A DNA stretch of 64,000 nucleotides, from assembly GCF_014211915.1 (NCBI RefSeq), contig NZ_CP060040.1:806001-870000 (forward strand), in the 5' to 3' direction. The DNA is from Burkholderia cenocepacia. GTDB taxonomy: Bacteria; Pseudomonadota; Gammaproteobacteria; Burkholderiales; Burkholderiaceae. A model generated the notes under the pieces. It saw nothing but the letters and a program-made list of their open reading frames with translations. It was not told the DNA's origin and searched no databases. Below, in pieces: positions 52,341-62,133 of this stretch (positions are counted from its first letter, which is position 1; each line of letters begins with the position of its first letter). The position numbers and the translations under genes were made by a program.

Positions 52341-53468
52341 ATGCCCGGCAATTCCCACCCCTTGTCCAGCGATACGCCGCCCGTCGCCGATCCGGCCGCC
52401 AATCCGCTCGGGATGGCCGGCCTCGAATTCGTCGAATTCGCGGCGCCCGTGCCGGACGCGCTCGCGCAACGCTTCGAGCAGCTCGGGTTCAAGGCGATCG
52501 CGCGGCACGTCAGCAAGAACGTCACGTTGTACCGGCAGGGGCAGATGCATTTCCTGATCAACGCCGAACCCGATTCGTTCGCCGCGCGCTATGCGGAGGA
52601 GTACGGGATGGGCGTCTGCGCGATCGGGCTGCGGGTGGCGAATGCCCGGCGCGCGTTCGAACGCGCGATCCAGCTCGGAGCATGGGCGTTCGAAGGCGAA
52701 AAGGTCGGCGTCGGCGAGTTGAAGATCCCTGCCATCCAGGGCATCGGCGATTCGCACCTGTATTTCGTCGACCGCTGGCGCGGGCGGGACGGCCAACGCG
52801 GCGGCGTCGGCGAGATCTCCATCTTCGACATCGATTTCCGACCGATCGACATCGCGACCGCGCATACCGATCTCGACTGCGCGGGCGTCGGCCTGCAGCA
52901 GGTCGACCACTTCACGCAAACGGTCGGCGCGGGACGGATGCAGGAGTGGCTGGATTTCTACCACGACTTGCTGCATTTTCGCGAGATCCACCAGATCGAC
53001 GCGCACTGGCATGTGTCGGAGGAATCGCGCGTAATGGTGTCGCCGTGCGGCGCGGTCCGGATTCCGGTCTACGAGGAAGGCACGCGGCGTACCGACCTGA
53101 TGCATGCGTACCTGCCCGACCATCCGGGCGAGGGCGTGCAGCACGTCGCATTGGCCACCGACGACATCCTGTCGTGCGTCGATGCCCTGCGCGCGAACGG
53201 CGTCGAGTTCATCGAGCCGCCTGCACGTTATTACGACGACGTCGATGCGCGGCTGCCCGCGCATGGCGTCGATCTCGACGCGCTGCGCCGCCGCGCGGTG
53301 CTGGTCGACGGCGAGATCGGCAGCGACGGCGTGCCGAGGCTGTTCTTCCAGACCTTCGTCAAACGCCGTCCCGGCGAGATCTTCTTCGAGATCGTGCAGC
53401 GCAAGGGGCACCACGGGTTCGGCGAGGGCAACCTCGCGGCACTCGCCCGCGCGCGCGACGCCGGGTGA
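52341..53468 (+). CDS. hpd: 4-hydroxyphenylpyruvate dioxygenase
   Basis: The 375-residue non-haem iron enzyme converts 4-hydroxyphenylpyruvate to homogentisate. The two iron His are His190 (QQVDHFTQTV) and His268 (VQHVALATDD), and the Glu is Glu350 (FFEIVQRKGHHGFGEGN). ATG 52341 follows GGAG by 6 nt; the ATG at 52323 is upstream of it. It starts downstream of two CGATTATCG sites and is divergent from an MHS transporter. Homogentisate dioxygenase and fumarylacetoacetase are not in this window, so the lower tyrosine pathway must lie elsewhere. Confidence 0.93.
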   Translation: MPGNSHPLSSDTPPVADPAANPLGMAGLEFVEFAAPVPDALAQRFEQLGFKAIARHVSKNVTLYRQGQMHFLINAEPDSFAARYAEEYGMGVCAIGLRVANARRAFERAIQLGAWAFEGEKVGVGELKIPAIQGIGDSHLYFVDRWRGRDGQRGGVGEISIFDIDFRPIDIATAHTDLDCAGVGLQQVDHFTQTVGAGRMQEWLDFYHDLLHFREIHQIDAHWHVSEESRVMVSPCGAVRIPVYEEGTRRTDLMHAYLPDHPGEGVQHVALATDDILSCVDALRANGVEFIEPPARYYDDVDARLPAHGVDLDALRRRAVLVDGEIGSDGVPRLFFQTFVKRRPGEIFFEIVQRKGHHGFGEGNLAALARARDAG

Positions 53469-53624
53469 ACGATCTGCGCCGGCAGCCGGCAGGCGGTTCG
53501 GCGCGGGGCGTTCGATGTCCGTATCTGCGACGACGTAACTGCTTCGGTCCTGTCAGGGCTGCCCGTCGACCGAGGGCCGAAGTACTGCAGCGAAGACCGA
53601 AGCCCGTCGCGGCCGGTCGATTCA

Positions 53625-54965
53625 TCACGCCGGATCGGCCGCCGCGAGTTTGCGGCTTTGCCGACGCATGCCCGCGAAGATCGCGTCTGCCACGTCCGCG
53701 GGAAAGTCCGGCGGGATCTGCGCGGCGGCTTCGGCAATCGCGGGCTCCGTCCGTGCTGAGACGGCCGCCATCGCGGCCCGCACGTCGTCTTCGGTCAGGC
53801 CGACACGGCGGCCCTGTGCGATCCAGTGGCGCGGCTGGATTTCACCGATCACGTAGTGCCGGTTCTTCCCGCAGACGGCCATCGCCAGGCGGGCGCGGCG
53901 CGGCGGAATCTGGTTGCGGCGCGTACCGATGATCGGATGCGCGGACAGCACGTCGTACAGCGGCGTGCTGCGATACGCATTACCGGGCAGGTGCGCGATG
54001 CTGAAGTTCTTCGCGTGGCCGTCGATCGCCGCCAACACCCAGAATACAAGCTGTGCGACAAAGAAATTCATCCGGTCGCGCGAAGCGTCGGCCGAATTCG
54101 CGAGGATGCCCATGATCGTCTCGATGCCGGGGCCGCCGTCCGTTTCGTATTTCGCCCCCGACGGCGTGCCGGTCGCCTGACACATGTCCTCCTGCGGCAG
54201 CCGCAGGATCCACGAGCCGTCGCGCGACGGGCGACGGTCGAAGCGCTCGACGATGAGTGCCTTCTGATCGTCGAACCGGCCGATTTCGCACGGCGCGACC
54301 GACAGGCCGTACGCAGCGACGAGCTTCGAGCACAACCATTCGTTTTCGACGGACGTGCGCATGTCGGCCTGCATGTTGCCGACGCGCCCGAGCGGCAGCT
54401 TGAAGATGTGGGTCGTCGGCGTGCTGCCCGACGGCCGCAGCCAGCGGTTGCGCTGACGCAGCAGCGCGGTCTTTTCCTGCGCGCCGGCAATCGACAGGCG
54501 CAGGTCGCCGTCCGGTTCTCCGCTGCCGGGCAGTGGCGTGGCGGTCGCGTGGCGCAGCACATTGGCAACGGCTGCGTCGTCGAGCGGCGCGCCTTCGATT
54601 GCCTCGAGATCGACCGGGGTCTCGTCGGGCGGCAGCATTTGGATCGCGCCGACGCAATCGCGGCCGATCGACGCGAGCAATTCGAACGGCGCTGTCGATC
54701 GGAGCCGGTAACGCTGCGCGATGCGGCGACGGATCGACTCGCTGTCCGGCAGCAGGTTGTCGAAGTAGTCGGCCACGATCGCACCCTGGTGCGGCTGGTT
54801 GCCGGGCGTGAAGGGGAGCGACAATGACAGTGGTCGGCCCTGGGGATCATCGAGCCAGTCCGGCAGGTAGACGAGACGCTCGACCCCGCGCCGGATTTCC
54901 CAGTAGCCGACAGGAATGCCGTTCATCCACAGGTCGAGCCGGTCGCTGCGGGCGCGTGCGACCAT
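53625..54965 (-). CDS. hipA: HipA-type serine/threonine kinase toxin
   Basis: The 446-residue protein has the couple_hipA domain (residues 1-100, LDLWMNGIPVGYWEIRRG, SLPFTPGNQPHQG) and the kinase domain. The autophosphorylated-Ser loop is LRLSIAGAQEKTALL (Ser like Ser150 of E. coli HipA), and the catalytic region is VLAAIDGHAKNFSIAHL (D-x-H-x-KN). These residues are intact, so it may be active and target an aminoacyl-tRNA synthetase, as E. coli HipA does with GltX. ATG 54965 is 3 nt after the HipB stop (TGACGATG), so the genes are coupled. Confidence 0.92.
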   Translation of the reverse strand: MVARARSDRLDLWMNGIPVGYWEIRRGVERLVYLPDWLDDPQGRPLSLSLPFTPGNQPHQGAIVADYFDNLLPDSESIRRRIAQRYRLRSTAPFELLASIGRDCVGAIQMLPPDETPVDLEAIEGAPLDDAAVANVLRHATATPLPGSGEPDGDLRLSIAGAQEKTALLRQRNRWLRPSGSTPTTHIFKLPLGRVGNMQADMRTSVENEWLCSKLVAAYGLSVAPCEIGRFDDQKALIVERFDRRPSRDGSWILRLPQEDMCQATGTPSGAKYETDGGPGIETIMGILANSADASRDRMNFFVAQLVFWVLAAIDGHAKNFSIAHLPGNAYRSTPLYDVLSAHPIIGTRRNQIPPRRARLAMAVCGKNRHYVIGEIQPRHWIAQGRRVGLTEDDVRAAMAAVSARTEPAIAEAAAQIPPDFPADVADAIFAGMRRQSRKLAAADPA

Positions 54966-54967
54966 CG

Positions 54968-55375
54968 TCACCAGTCCTCCCGCTTCGAGACGCGTGGCGT
55001 GGTCCGAGTCGTCGCTGTCGGGCGCCTCCTCGCCGCGCCGACGGCGGTGCCGGTCAGGGTTTTGGCGGCCGTGGTGCCGCGCTTGCTCGCGACCGGCTTG
55101 CGGCGCGCCACCGGTTCGGCAACGGAAGCCGAATCGGCCGCTTCCGCCGGTGCATCCCGCTCGTCGAGGCTGAGCGTCATGCGAACGCCAAGCGCGTTCA
55201 TCACCTTGAAAAGCCGTTCGATGCTGACCGCCGACGGGTTGGCTTCGAGCTGAGCATAAGATTGCTGGGTGATGCCGAGGCGAGCGGCCAGTTGCGCCTG
55301 CGTGAGCCCCGCGGATTTGCGGAAGCCGACGAGGATCGGACGCAACTGGGTCAGGGTCTGGACAGGAAAGGCCAT
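54968..55375 (-). CDS. hipB: HipB-type antitoxin (HTH_3) with a long basic tail
   Basis: This 135-residue protein has a Cro/C1-type helix-turn-helix at residues 15-70 (FRKSAGLTQAQLAARLGITQ, QSYAQLEANPSAVSIERL). E. coli HipB has 88 residues; here residues 80-135 form an extra tail, rich in Ala, Arg, Lys and Thr (ARRKPVASKRGTTAAKTLTG), probably disordered. It represses the operon through the inverted repeat upstream and neutralises HipA. GGAG precedes ATG 55375. Confidence 0.9.
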   Translation of the reverse strand: MAFPVQTLTQLRPILVGFRKSAGLTQAQLAARLGITQQSYAQLEANPSAVSIERLFKVMNALGVRMTLSLDERDAPAEAADSASVAEPVARRKPVASKRGTTAAKTLTGTAVGAARRRPTATTRTTPRVSKREDW

Positions 55376-55500
55376 CGGGCGCTCCGCGAGATGACAGGTG
55401 ATCGTTTGTAATCGGAAAATACAGTCTATGGCATGTATCGTCAAAATACAAACCATAGGCTGTATTAACAAAAAACAAACAATAGCCTGTTACGCGGAAC
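55376..55500 (-). promoter_or_regulatory. hipBA promoter with operator AATACAGTCTATGG / CCATAGGCTGTATT
   Basis: The two 14-bp arms at 55418-55431 and 55453-55466 are inverted copies with one mismatch, 35 bp apart centre to centre. A third partial copy (ATAGCCTGTTA) is at 55482-55492. They cover an AT-rich promoter for the leftward operon and are likely HipB sites. Confidence 0.65.
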
Positions 55501-55827
55501 CCGATCGATCATCCCGCCTGCGGTTGTCGCGCACGACGCCCGCGAAGCATACGTGTGCGTCGTGGCACGCCATGCAAGACGTCCCGATACTCGATCGCGC
55601 AAAACTGTCCCATGCATGTATGCCATGGCCTTTGCTCGGCGGCGCTCGTGTGGATTCTGCTCGGGAGTGTCGCGTCGTTCGGAGAGGTAGCAGCATCGAT
55701 GCGTCACGCACTACATGGCGATGGCGACATCACGCAAAAGACGCTCGCGGGGTGCGAGCCTCTTCTTTCTTTCCGTGCCGTCGATCAGACGTCTCGGAGC
55801 ATCAACGAGCGGCTCCGCTTCCCCCGT
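55501..55827 (+). other. Intergenic between hipBA and the CDF gene
   Basis: About 330 bp with no recognised gene; the sequence has scattered stops in all frames for conserved coding. It separates the HipBA operon from the leftward CDF gene. Confidence 0.35.
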
Positions 55828-56493
55828 TCACGACCCGCGCGTCGAGCGATTCGCCCAATCGGCCAGTGCCGGCCACTGCGCACAGCCGCGCCGGATGAAT
55901 CCGACACCCGTGCGAATCACGAGCGCGCCGATCGCGAGCGCGGCCAGATCGTCCAGCCGGCCGAAGCCGACCAGCGCCGCACTCATCGCGAGCGCCGCGA
56001 GCAACGACGACAGCGCATCGGTCCGCACGTGCCAGCCGCTTGCCTCGAGCAGCGCGGAGCCGGTCTCGCGTGCCTTGCGCAGCATCCAGTACGACAGCAC
56101 GGCCTTGCCGGCGAGCGTGACGGCAACCAGCGCGAGCGCGGTCGCGCCCGGCTGCACGACGGACGGCGTATCGAACCGGGTCAGCGCATGCCAGATCATC
56201 TGCGCGCCGGTTACGGCCAGCAACGCACCGAGGCCCGCGAGCGCGAGCGGCTCGTAGGTCGGCCGACGTGCCGGCGGCAGGCGCGCGTCGAGCCGGCAGG
56301 CGACGAGGATCAGCGCATCGGCCGCCAAGTCGATCGCGGCGTGCGCGACGTCCGCGAGCAGCCCCGATGAATGCGCGGACCATGCCGCCGCCGTCTCGAC
56401 GGCGAGCAGCAGCAGGTTGATCGCGAGGCTGACGGCGAGGGCGCGGGACGTGGCTGCGTAAACGTGGGGCGTGGCGCGCGACGGGCGCTGCAT
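55828..56493 (-). CDS. Short cation diffusion facilitator (CDF) family transporter
   Basis: The 221-residue protein has six hydrophobic segments. Metal-site motifs are HAAID in segment II (SGLLADVAHAAIDLAADA) and HVRTD in segment V (EASGWHVRTDALSSL), the expected H-x3-D pairs of CDF antiporters that export Zn2+, Co2+, Fe2+ or Cd2+. The usual C-terminal cytosolic domain (about 80 residues) is missing; the protein ends ALADWANRSTRGS. Some small CDF members lack it, but a truncation is possible. The insertion point of the mer transposon is 410 bp away. Confidence 0.8.
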   Translation of the reverse strand: MQRPSRATPHVYAATSRALAVSLAINLLLLAVETAAAWSAHSSGLLADVAHAAIDLAADALILVACRLDARLPPARRPTYEPLALAGLGALLAVTGAQMIWHALTRFDTPSVVQPGATALALVAVTLAGKAVLSYWMLRKARETGSALLEASGWHVRTDALSSLLAALAMSAALVGFGRLDDLAALAIGALVIRTGVGFIRRGCAQWPALADWANRSTRGS

Positions 56494-56903
56494 GGCGGAT
56501 CGCTTGTCGGAATCGGGACGAGTTCGGACGTTACCGGCCTACGGTGGCACGCAAATGACAGACGAAACCACGGCGCCGGGACAGGATCCGGCGCACGGCG
56601 ATCCGCCGGCCGGTAACCCGCTGCGCTTACCGCTTTCGATCGCGCTGAAAAAATTACAGCGCACGTTCGTTCGATAGCGAATTCAGCGGCATAGCATGAC
56701 TCCGCGGCCCCATCGACGCAAGCCGCACAATGGCGTACCAAAGCGCGATGAGCGACGCTGCCGGCGTGCGGTCAGGACCGTGGTTTGCTTTCGCGACAGC
56801 CCGGCAGGTTCGCCCAGATGGCGTATCGGGGGAGTTCCTCGGCCATCGGACACCATCAGGCGACGAAACGCATTGCCCACTCGCTTCAGCAGCCGATGCA
56901 CGA
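56494..56903 (+). other. Region between the CDF gene and the mer transposon, no gene seen
   Basis: The stretch has a weak hairpin GCGCTG-N9-CAGCGC (56643-56663) but no conserved gene on either strand. One 40-residue frame (MTDETTAPGQDPAHGDPPAG, start near 56556) has no ribosome site. Five bases before the terminal repeat are CACGA, the candidate target duplication, whose partner is outside the window. Confidence 0.4.
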
Positions 56904-56941
56904 GGGGTCGTCTCAGAAAACGGAAAATAAAGCACGCTAAG
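56904..56941 (+). repeat. 38-bp terminal inverted repeat of the transposon (mer end)
   Basis: The repeat runs from GGGGTCGTCTCAG to AAAGCACGCTAAG. The merR stop codon (TAG on the minus strand, 56937-56939) is inside the repeat, so the last codon of merR and the repeat share bases. Confidence 0.95.
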
Positions 56942-57371
56942 GCATAGCCGAACCTGCCAAGCTTGCTCCACCCTGTAGTGACGCGATCAGCGGGCAGGAA
57001 ACGTTCCCCCTTCGCGCATGGCAGGCGCACACCAACTCAGACAGCACGGCCTCCATGCGCGCCAGGTCAGCCATTTTCTCGCGCACGTCCTTGAGCTTGT
57101 GCTCGGCCAGACTGCTGGCTTCCTCGCAATGGGTGCCATCCTCCAGCCGCAGCAGCTCGGCGATCTCATCCAGGCTGAAGCCCAGCCGCTGGGCTGATTT
57201 CACGAAGCGCACCCGCGTTACATCCGCCTCGCCATAGCGGCGGATGCTGCCATAGGGCTTGTCAGGCTCCAGCAACAAGCCCTTGCGCTGATAGAAACGG
57301 ATGGTCTCCACATTGACCCCGGCCGCCTTGGCGAAAACGCCAATGGTCAGGTTCTCCAAATTGTTTTCCAT
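56937..57371 (-). CDS. merR: Mercury-responsive transcriptional regulator MerR
   Basis: This 144-residue MerR-type activator-repressor has a winged HTH ([20 protein letters not shown]) and Hg2+-binding cysteines Cys82, Cys117 and Cys126; Cys115 is also present. Length and residues match Tn501/Tn21 MerR. It binds the dyad between the -35 and -10 of merTPADE and remodels the overlong spacer when Hg2+ binds. It is divergent from the mer operon. The start ATG 57371 agrees with the family N-terminus [10 protein letters not shown]; the longer frame is not used. Its stop lies in the terminal repeat. Confidence 0.96.
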
Positions 57372-57442
57372 ATCGCTTGACTCCGTACATGAGTACGGAA
57401 GTAAGGTTACGCTATCCAATTTCAATTCGAAAGGACAAGCGC
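57372..57442 (+). promoter_or_regulatory. mer operator-promoter with 19-bp spacer
   Basis: The -35 TTGACT (57377-57382) and -10 TAAGGT (57402-57407) are separated by 19 bp, the unusual spacing of MerR-controlled promoters. The MerR dyad CCGTAC-ATGA-GTACGG is at 57383-57398 between them. The layout matches the known Tn501 promoter. Confidence 0.95.
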
Positions 57443-57793
57443 ATGTCTGAACCAAAAACCGGGCGCGGCGCGCTCTTCACTGGAGGGCTTGCCGCCATCC
57501 TCGCCTCGGCTTGCTGCCTCGGGCCGTTGGTTCTGATCGCCTTGGGGTTCAGCGGCGCTTGGATCGGCAACTTGGCGGTGTTGGAACCCTATCGCCCCAT
57601 CTTTATCGGCGTGGCGCTGGTGGCGTTGTTCTTCGCCTGGCGGCGCATCTACCGGCAGGCAGCGGCCTGCAAACCGGGTGAGGTCTGCGCGATTCCCCAA
57701 GTGCGAGCTACTTACAAGCTCATTTTCTGGATCGTGGCCGCGCTGGTTCTGGTCGCGCTCGGATTTCCCTACGTCATGCCATTTTTCTACTGA
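57443..57793 (+). CDS. merT: Mercuric ion transporter MerT
   Basis: The 116-residue protein has three membrane segments with Cys24-Cys25 in the first (ASACCLGP) and a further Cys pair near residues 76 and 82 ([13 protein letters not shown]). It takes Hg2+ from MerP across the inner membrane to MerA. Its length equals that of Tn501 MerT. The first gene of the operon, it starts 36 bp after the -10 element, with AAGGAC before it. Confidence 0.95.
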
Positions 57794-57805
57794 TCGGAGT
57801 TCACC

Positions 57806-58081
57806 ATGAAGAAACTGTTTGCCTCCCTCGCCCTCGCCGCCGTTGTTGCCCCCGTCTGGGCCGCCACCCAGACCGTCACGCTGTCCGTACCGGGCATGAC
57901 CTGCTCCGCCTGCCCGATCACTGTCAAGAAGGCGATTTCCAAGGTCGAAGGCGTCAGCAAAGTTGACGTGACTTTCGAGACACGCCAAGCGGTCGTCACC
58001 TTCGACGATGCCAAGACCAGCGTGCAGAAGCTGACCAAGGCAACCGCAGACGCGGGCTATCCGTCCAGCGTCAAGCAGTGA
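57806..58081 (+). CDS. merP: Periplasmic mercury-binding protein MerP
   Basis: This 91-residue protein has a signal peptide (residues 1-19) and an HMA domain with GMTCSACP, where Cys33 and Cys36 bind Hg2+. It passes the ion to MerT. It begins 13 bp after merT. Confidence 0.95.
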   Translation: MKKLFASLALAAVVAPVWAATQTVTLSVPGMTCSACPITVKKAISKVEGVSKVDVTFETRQAVVTFDDAKTSVQKLTKATADAGYPSSVKQ

Positions 58082-58140
58082 GTCACTGAAAACGGCACCG
58101 CAGCACAACGGACGTCATTGTCTGGCGCCACAAACGATAA

Positions 58141-59838
<1,698 letters not shown>

Positions 59839-59855
59839 GAAAAAGGAGGTGTTCA

Positions 59856-60221
59856 ATGAACGCCTACACGGTGTCCCGGCTGGCTCTTGATGCCGGGGTG
59901 AGCGTGCATATCGTGCGCGACTACCTGCTGCGCGGATTGCTGCGCCCGGTGGCGTGCACACCAGGCGGCTACGGCTTGTTCGATGACGCCGCCTTGCAAC
60001 GGCTGTGCTTCGTGCGGGCGGCCTTCGAGGCGGGCATCGGCCTCGACGCGCTGGCGCGGCTGTGCCGGGCGCTGGATGCGGCGGACGGCGACGAAGCGGC
60101 CGCGCAGCTTGCCCTGCTGCGTCAGTTCGTCGAGCGTCGGCGCGAAGCGTTGGCCGATCTGGAAGTGCAGTTGGCCACCCTGCCGACCGAGCCGGCACAG
60201 CACGCGGAGAGTCTGCCATGA
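59856..60221 (+). CDS. merD: Mercury operon coregulator MerD
   Basis: The 121-residue protein has a MerR-like helix-turn-helix ([20 protein letters not shown]) but a different C-terminus without the Hg2+ cysteine pattern. It down-regulates the mer operon by competing with MerR. The start is at ATG 59856 after AGGAGG. Its stop overlaps the merE start (ATGA). Confidence 0.94.
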   Translation: MNAYTVSRLALDAGVSVHIVRDYLLRGLLRPVACTPGGYGLFDDAALQRLCFVRAAFEAGIGLDALARLCRALDAADGDEAAAQLALLRQFVERRREALADLEVQLATLPTEPAQHAESLP

Positions 60222-60454
60222 ACAACCCCGAGCGCTTGCCGTCCGAGACGCACAAACCGATCACCGGCTACCTGTGGGGCGGACTGGCTGTGCTGACTTG
60301 CCCCTGCCACCTGCCCATCCTCGCTGTCGTGCTGGCCGGCACAACCGCCGGTGCTTTCCTCGGCGAGCATTGGGTCATCGCGGCGCTCGGTTTGACCGGC
60401 CTGTTCCTTCTGTCCCTGTCGCGGGCGTTGCGGGCATTCAGGGAAAGAGAATGA
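60218..60454 (+). CDS. merE: Mercury transport protein MerE
   Basis: This 78-residue membrane protein has two segments and the Cys pair TCPCHLP, shared by MerE proteins, which can take up Hg2+ and methylmercury. It overlaps merD and the EAL gene by ATGA junctions. Confidence 0.94.
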   Translation: MNNPERLPSETHKPITGYLWGGLAVLTCPCHLPILAVVLAGTTAGAFLGEHWVIAALGLTGLFLLSLSRALRAFRERE

Positions 60455-61440
60455 GCGCTTTCCGGCCGGATGGATGGACGACGCCGGAACTGGCCCAAGC
60501 GGTCGAGCGCGGGCAGCTTGAACTGCACTACCAGCCCGTCGTCGATCTGCGCAGTGGTGGGATTGTCGGCGCGGAAGCCCTGTTGCGCTGGCGTCATCCG
60601 ACGCTTGGACTATTGCCACCGGGCCAGTTCCTGCCCGTGGTCGAATCGTCCGGCCTGATGCCTGAAATCGGCGCTTGGGTGCTGGGCGAAGCCTGCCGCC
60701 AGATGCGTGACTGGCGAATGCTGGCATGGCGACCGTTCCGGCTGGCCGTCAATGTTTCGGCGAGCCAAGTGGGACCGGACTTCGACGGGTGGGTAAAGGG
60801 CGTGCTGGCTGATGCCGAGTTGCCCGCCGAGTATCTCGAAATCGAGCTGACCGAATCGGTCGCGTTTGGTGATCCGGCGATCTTCCCCGCCCTGGACGCC
60901 TTGCGGCAGATCGGTGTGCGCTTCGCCGCCGATGACTTCGGGACGGGGTATTCCTGTCTGCAACATCTGAAGTGCTGCCCAATCAGCACGCTCAAGATCG
61001 ACCAATCGTTTGTCGCCGGGCTCGCCAACGACCGCCGCGACCAAACCATCGTGCACACCGTGATTCAGCTTGCGCACGGGCTGGGCATGGATGTGGTGGC
61101 TGAAGGCGTGGAAACATCGGCGAGTCTTGATCTATTGCGACAAGCGGACTGCGACACAGGACAAGGCTTCCTGTTCGCGAAGCCAATGCCGGCGGCGGCA
61201 TTCGCCGTCTTCGTCAGTCAATGGAGGGGTGCCACCATGAATGCAAGTGACTCGACCACCACCAGTTGCTGCGTGTGCTGCAAGGAAATCCCGCTCGATG
61301 CCGCCTTCACCCCGGAAGGCGCGGAATACGTCGAGCACTTCTGCGGGTTGGAGTGTTATCAACGCTTCGAAGCGCGTGCCAAGACAGGGAACGAAACCGA
61401 TGCCGATCCGAACGCCTGCGACTCGCTACCGTCAGATTGA
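60451..61440 (+). CDS. EAL-domain protein of the transposon (Tn501 orf2 type) with DUF3330
   Basis: The 329-residue protein has an EAL domain with most of its core (EALLRWRHP near residue 45, [32 protein letters not shown]) and a C-terminal DUF3330 region with clustered Cys ([15 protein letters not shown], then [12 protein letters not shown]). The first EAL motif reads EALLRW, so Glu and Leu are kept and catalysis is possible; no c-di-GMP work can be inferred. The length matches orf2 of Tn501. Tn21 keeps only its C-terminal part as tnpM. Confidence 0.9.
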   Translation: MSAFRPDGWTTPELAQAVERGQLELHYQPVVDLRSGGIVGAEALLRWRHPTLGLLPPGQFLPVVESSGLMPEIGAWVLGEACRQMRDWRMLAWRPFRLAVNVSASQVGPDFDGWVKGVLADAELPAEYLEIELTESVAFGDPAIFPALDALRQIGVRFAADDFGTGYSCLQHLKCCPISTLKIDQSFVAGLANDRRDQTIVHTVIQLAHGLGMDVVAEGVETSASLDLLRQADCDTGQGFLFAKPMPAAAFAVFVSQWRGATMNASDSTTTSCCVCCKEIPLDAAFTPEGAEYVEHFCGLECYQRFEARAKTGNETDADPNACDSLPSD

Positions 61441-61570
61441 GGCATACCCTAACTTGGCGTCAGACCATCCGGCGCTAAATCGTCAGAATAGAGTTGCCTT
61501 CCGAATTGATTGACATACGCCGTCAAGGGTCATAGATTTCTTCCTGACACATTTCCCTCAGGAGGATACC
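61441..61570 (+). promoter_or_regulatory. res site of the transposon
   Basis: This 130-bp gap lies upstream of tnpR and holds inverted elements such as TTGAC-ATACGCC-GTCAA (61510-61526) and repeated GTCAG motifs. It is the place and size of the Tn21-type res site, where TnpR resolves cointegrates, and includes the tnpR promoter. Confidence 0.75.
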
Positions 61571-62131
61571 TTGCACGGTCAGCGCATCGGTTACGTCCGC
61601 GTCAGCAGCTTCGACCAGAACCCAGAACGGCAGCTCGAACAGATCCAGGTGGATAAAGTGTTCACCGACAAGGCGTCGGGCAAGGACACACGGCGGCCCG
61701 AACTGGAACGGCTGCTCGCCTTCGTGCGCGAAGGCGACACGGTCGTGGTGCACAGCATGGATCGTCTGGCGCGCAACCTCGACGACCTGCGCCGCCTGGT
61801 GCAGGGCCTCACCCAGCGCGGCGTACGCATCGAGTTCCTTAAGGAGCATTTGACCTTCACCGGCGAGGACTCGCCGATGGCGAACCTGATGCTGTCGGTA
61901 ATGGGCGCGTTCGCCGAGTTCGAACGCGCCTTGATCCGCGAGCGGCAGCGCGAGGGCATCGCGCTCGCCAAGCAGCGCGGGGCCTACCGTGGCAGGAAGA
62001 AATCCCTGTCGTCTGAGCGTATTGCCGAACTGCGCCAACGTGTCGAGGCTGGCGAGCAAAAGACCAAGCTGGCTCGTGAATTCGGAATCAGTCGCGAAAC
62101 CCTGTATCAATACTTGAGAACGGATCAGTAA
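61571..62131 (+). CDS. tnpR: Serine recombinase (resolvase) TnpR
   Basis: The 186-residue site-specific recombinase has the catalytic Ser in [10 protein letters not shown] (Ser13 or Ser14 region), the [22 protein letters not shown] core (Arg residues), and a C-terminal helix-turn-helix ([17 protein letters not shown]). The start is TTG 61571 with GGAGG at 61561, as known for the Tn21 group. It acts at res to resolve cointegrates. Confidence 0.95.
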   Translation: MHGQRIGYVRVSSFDQNPERQLEQIQVDKVFTDKASGKDTRRPELERLLAFVREGDTVVVHSMDRLARNLDDLRRLVQGLTQRGVRIEFLKEHLTFTGEDSPMANLMLSVMGAFAEFERALIRERQREGIALAKQRGAYRGRKKSLSSERIAELRQRVEAGEQKTKLAREFGISRETLYQYLRTDQ

Positions 62132-62133
62132 AT

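Noticed and set aside
56696..56947. A plus-strand frame running into the transposon terminal repeat
   Set aside because: It ends in the repeat and has Arg-rich, featureless sequence; no homologue is recognised.
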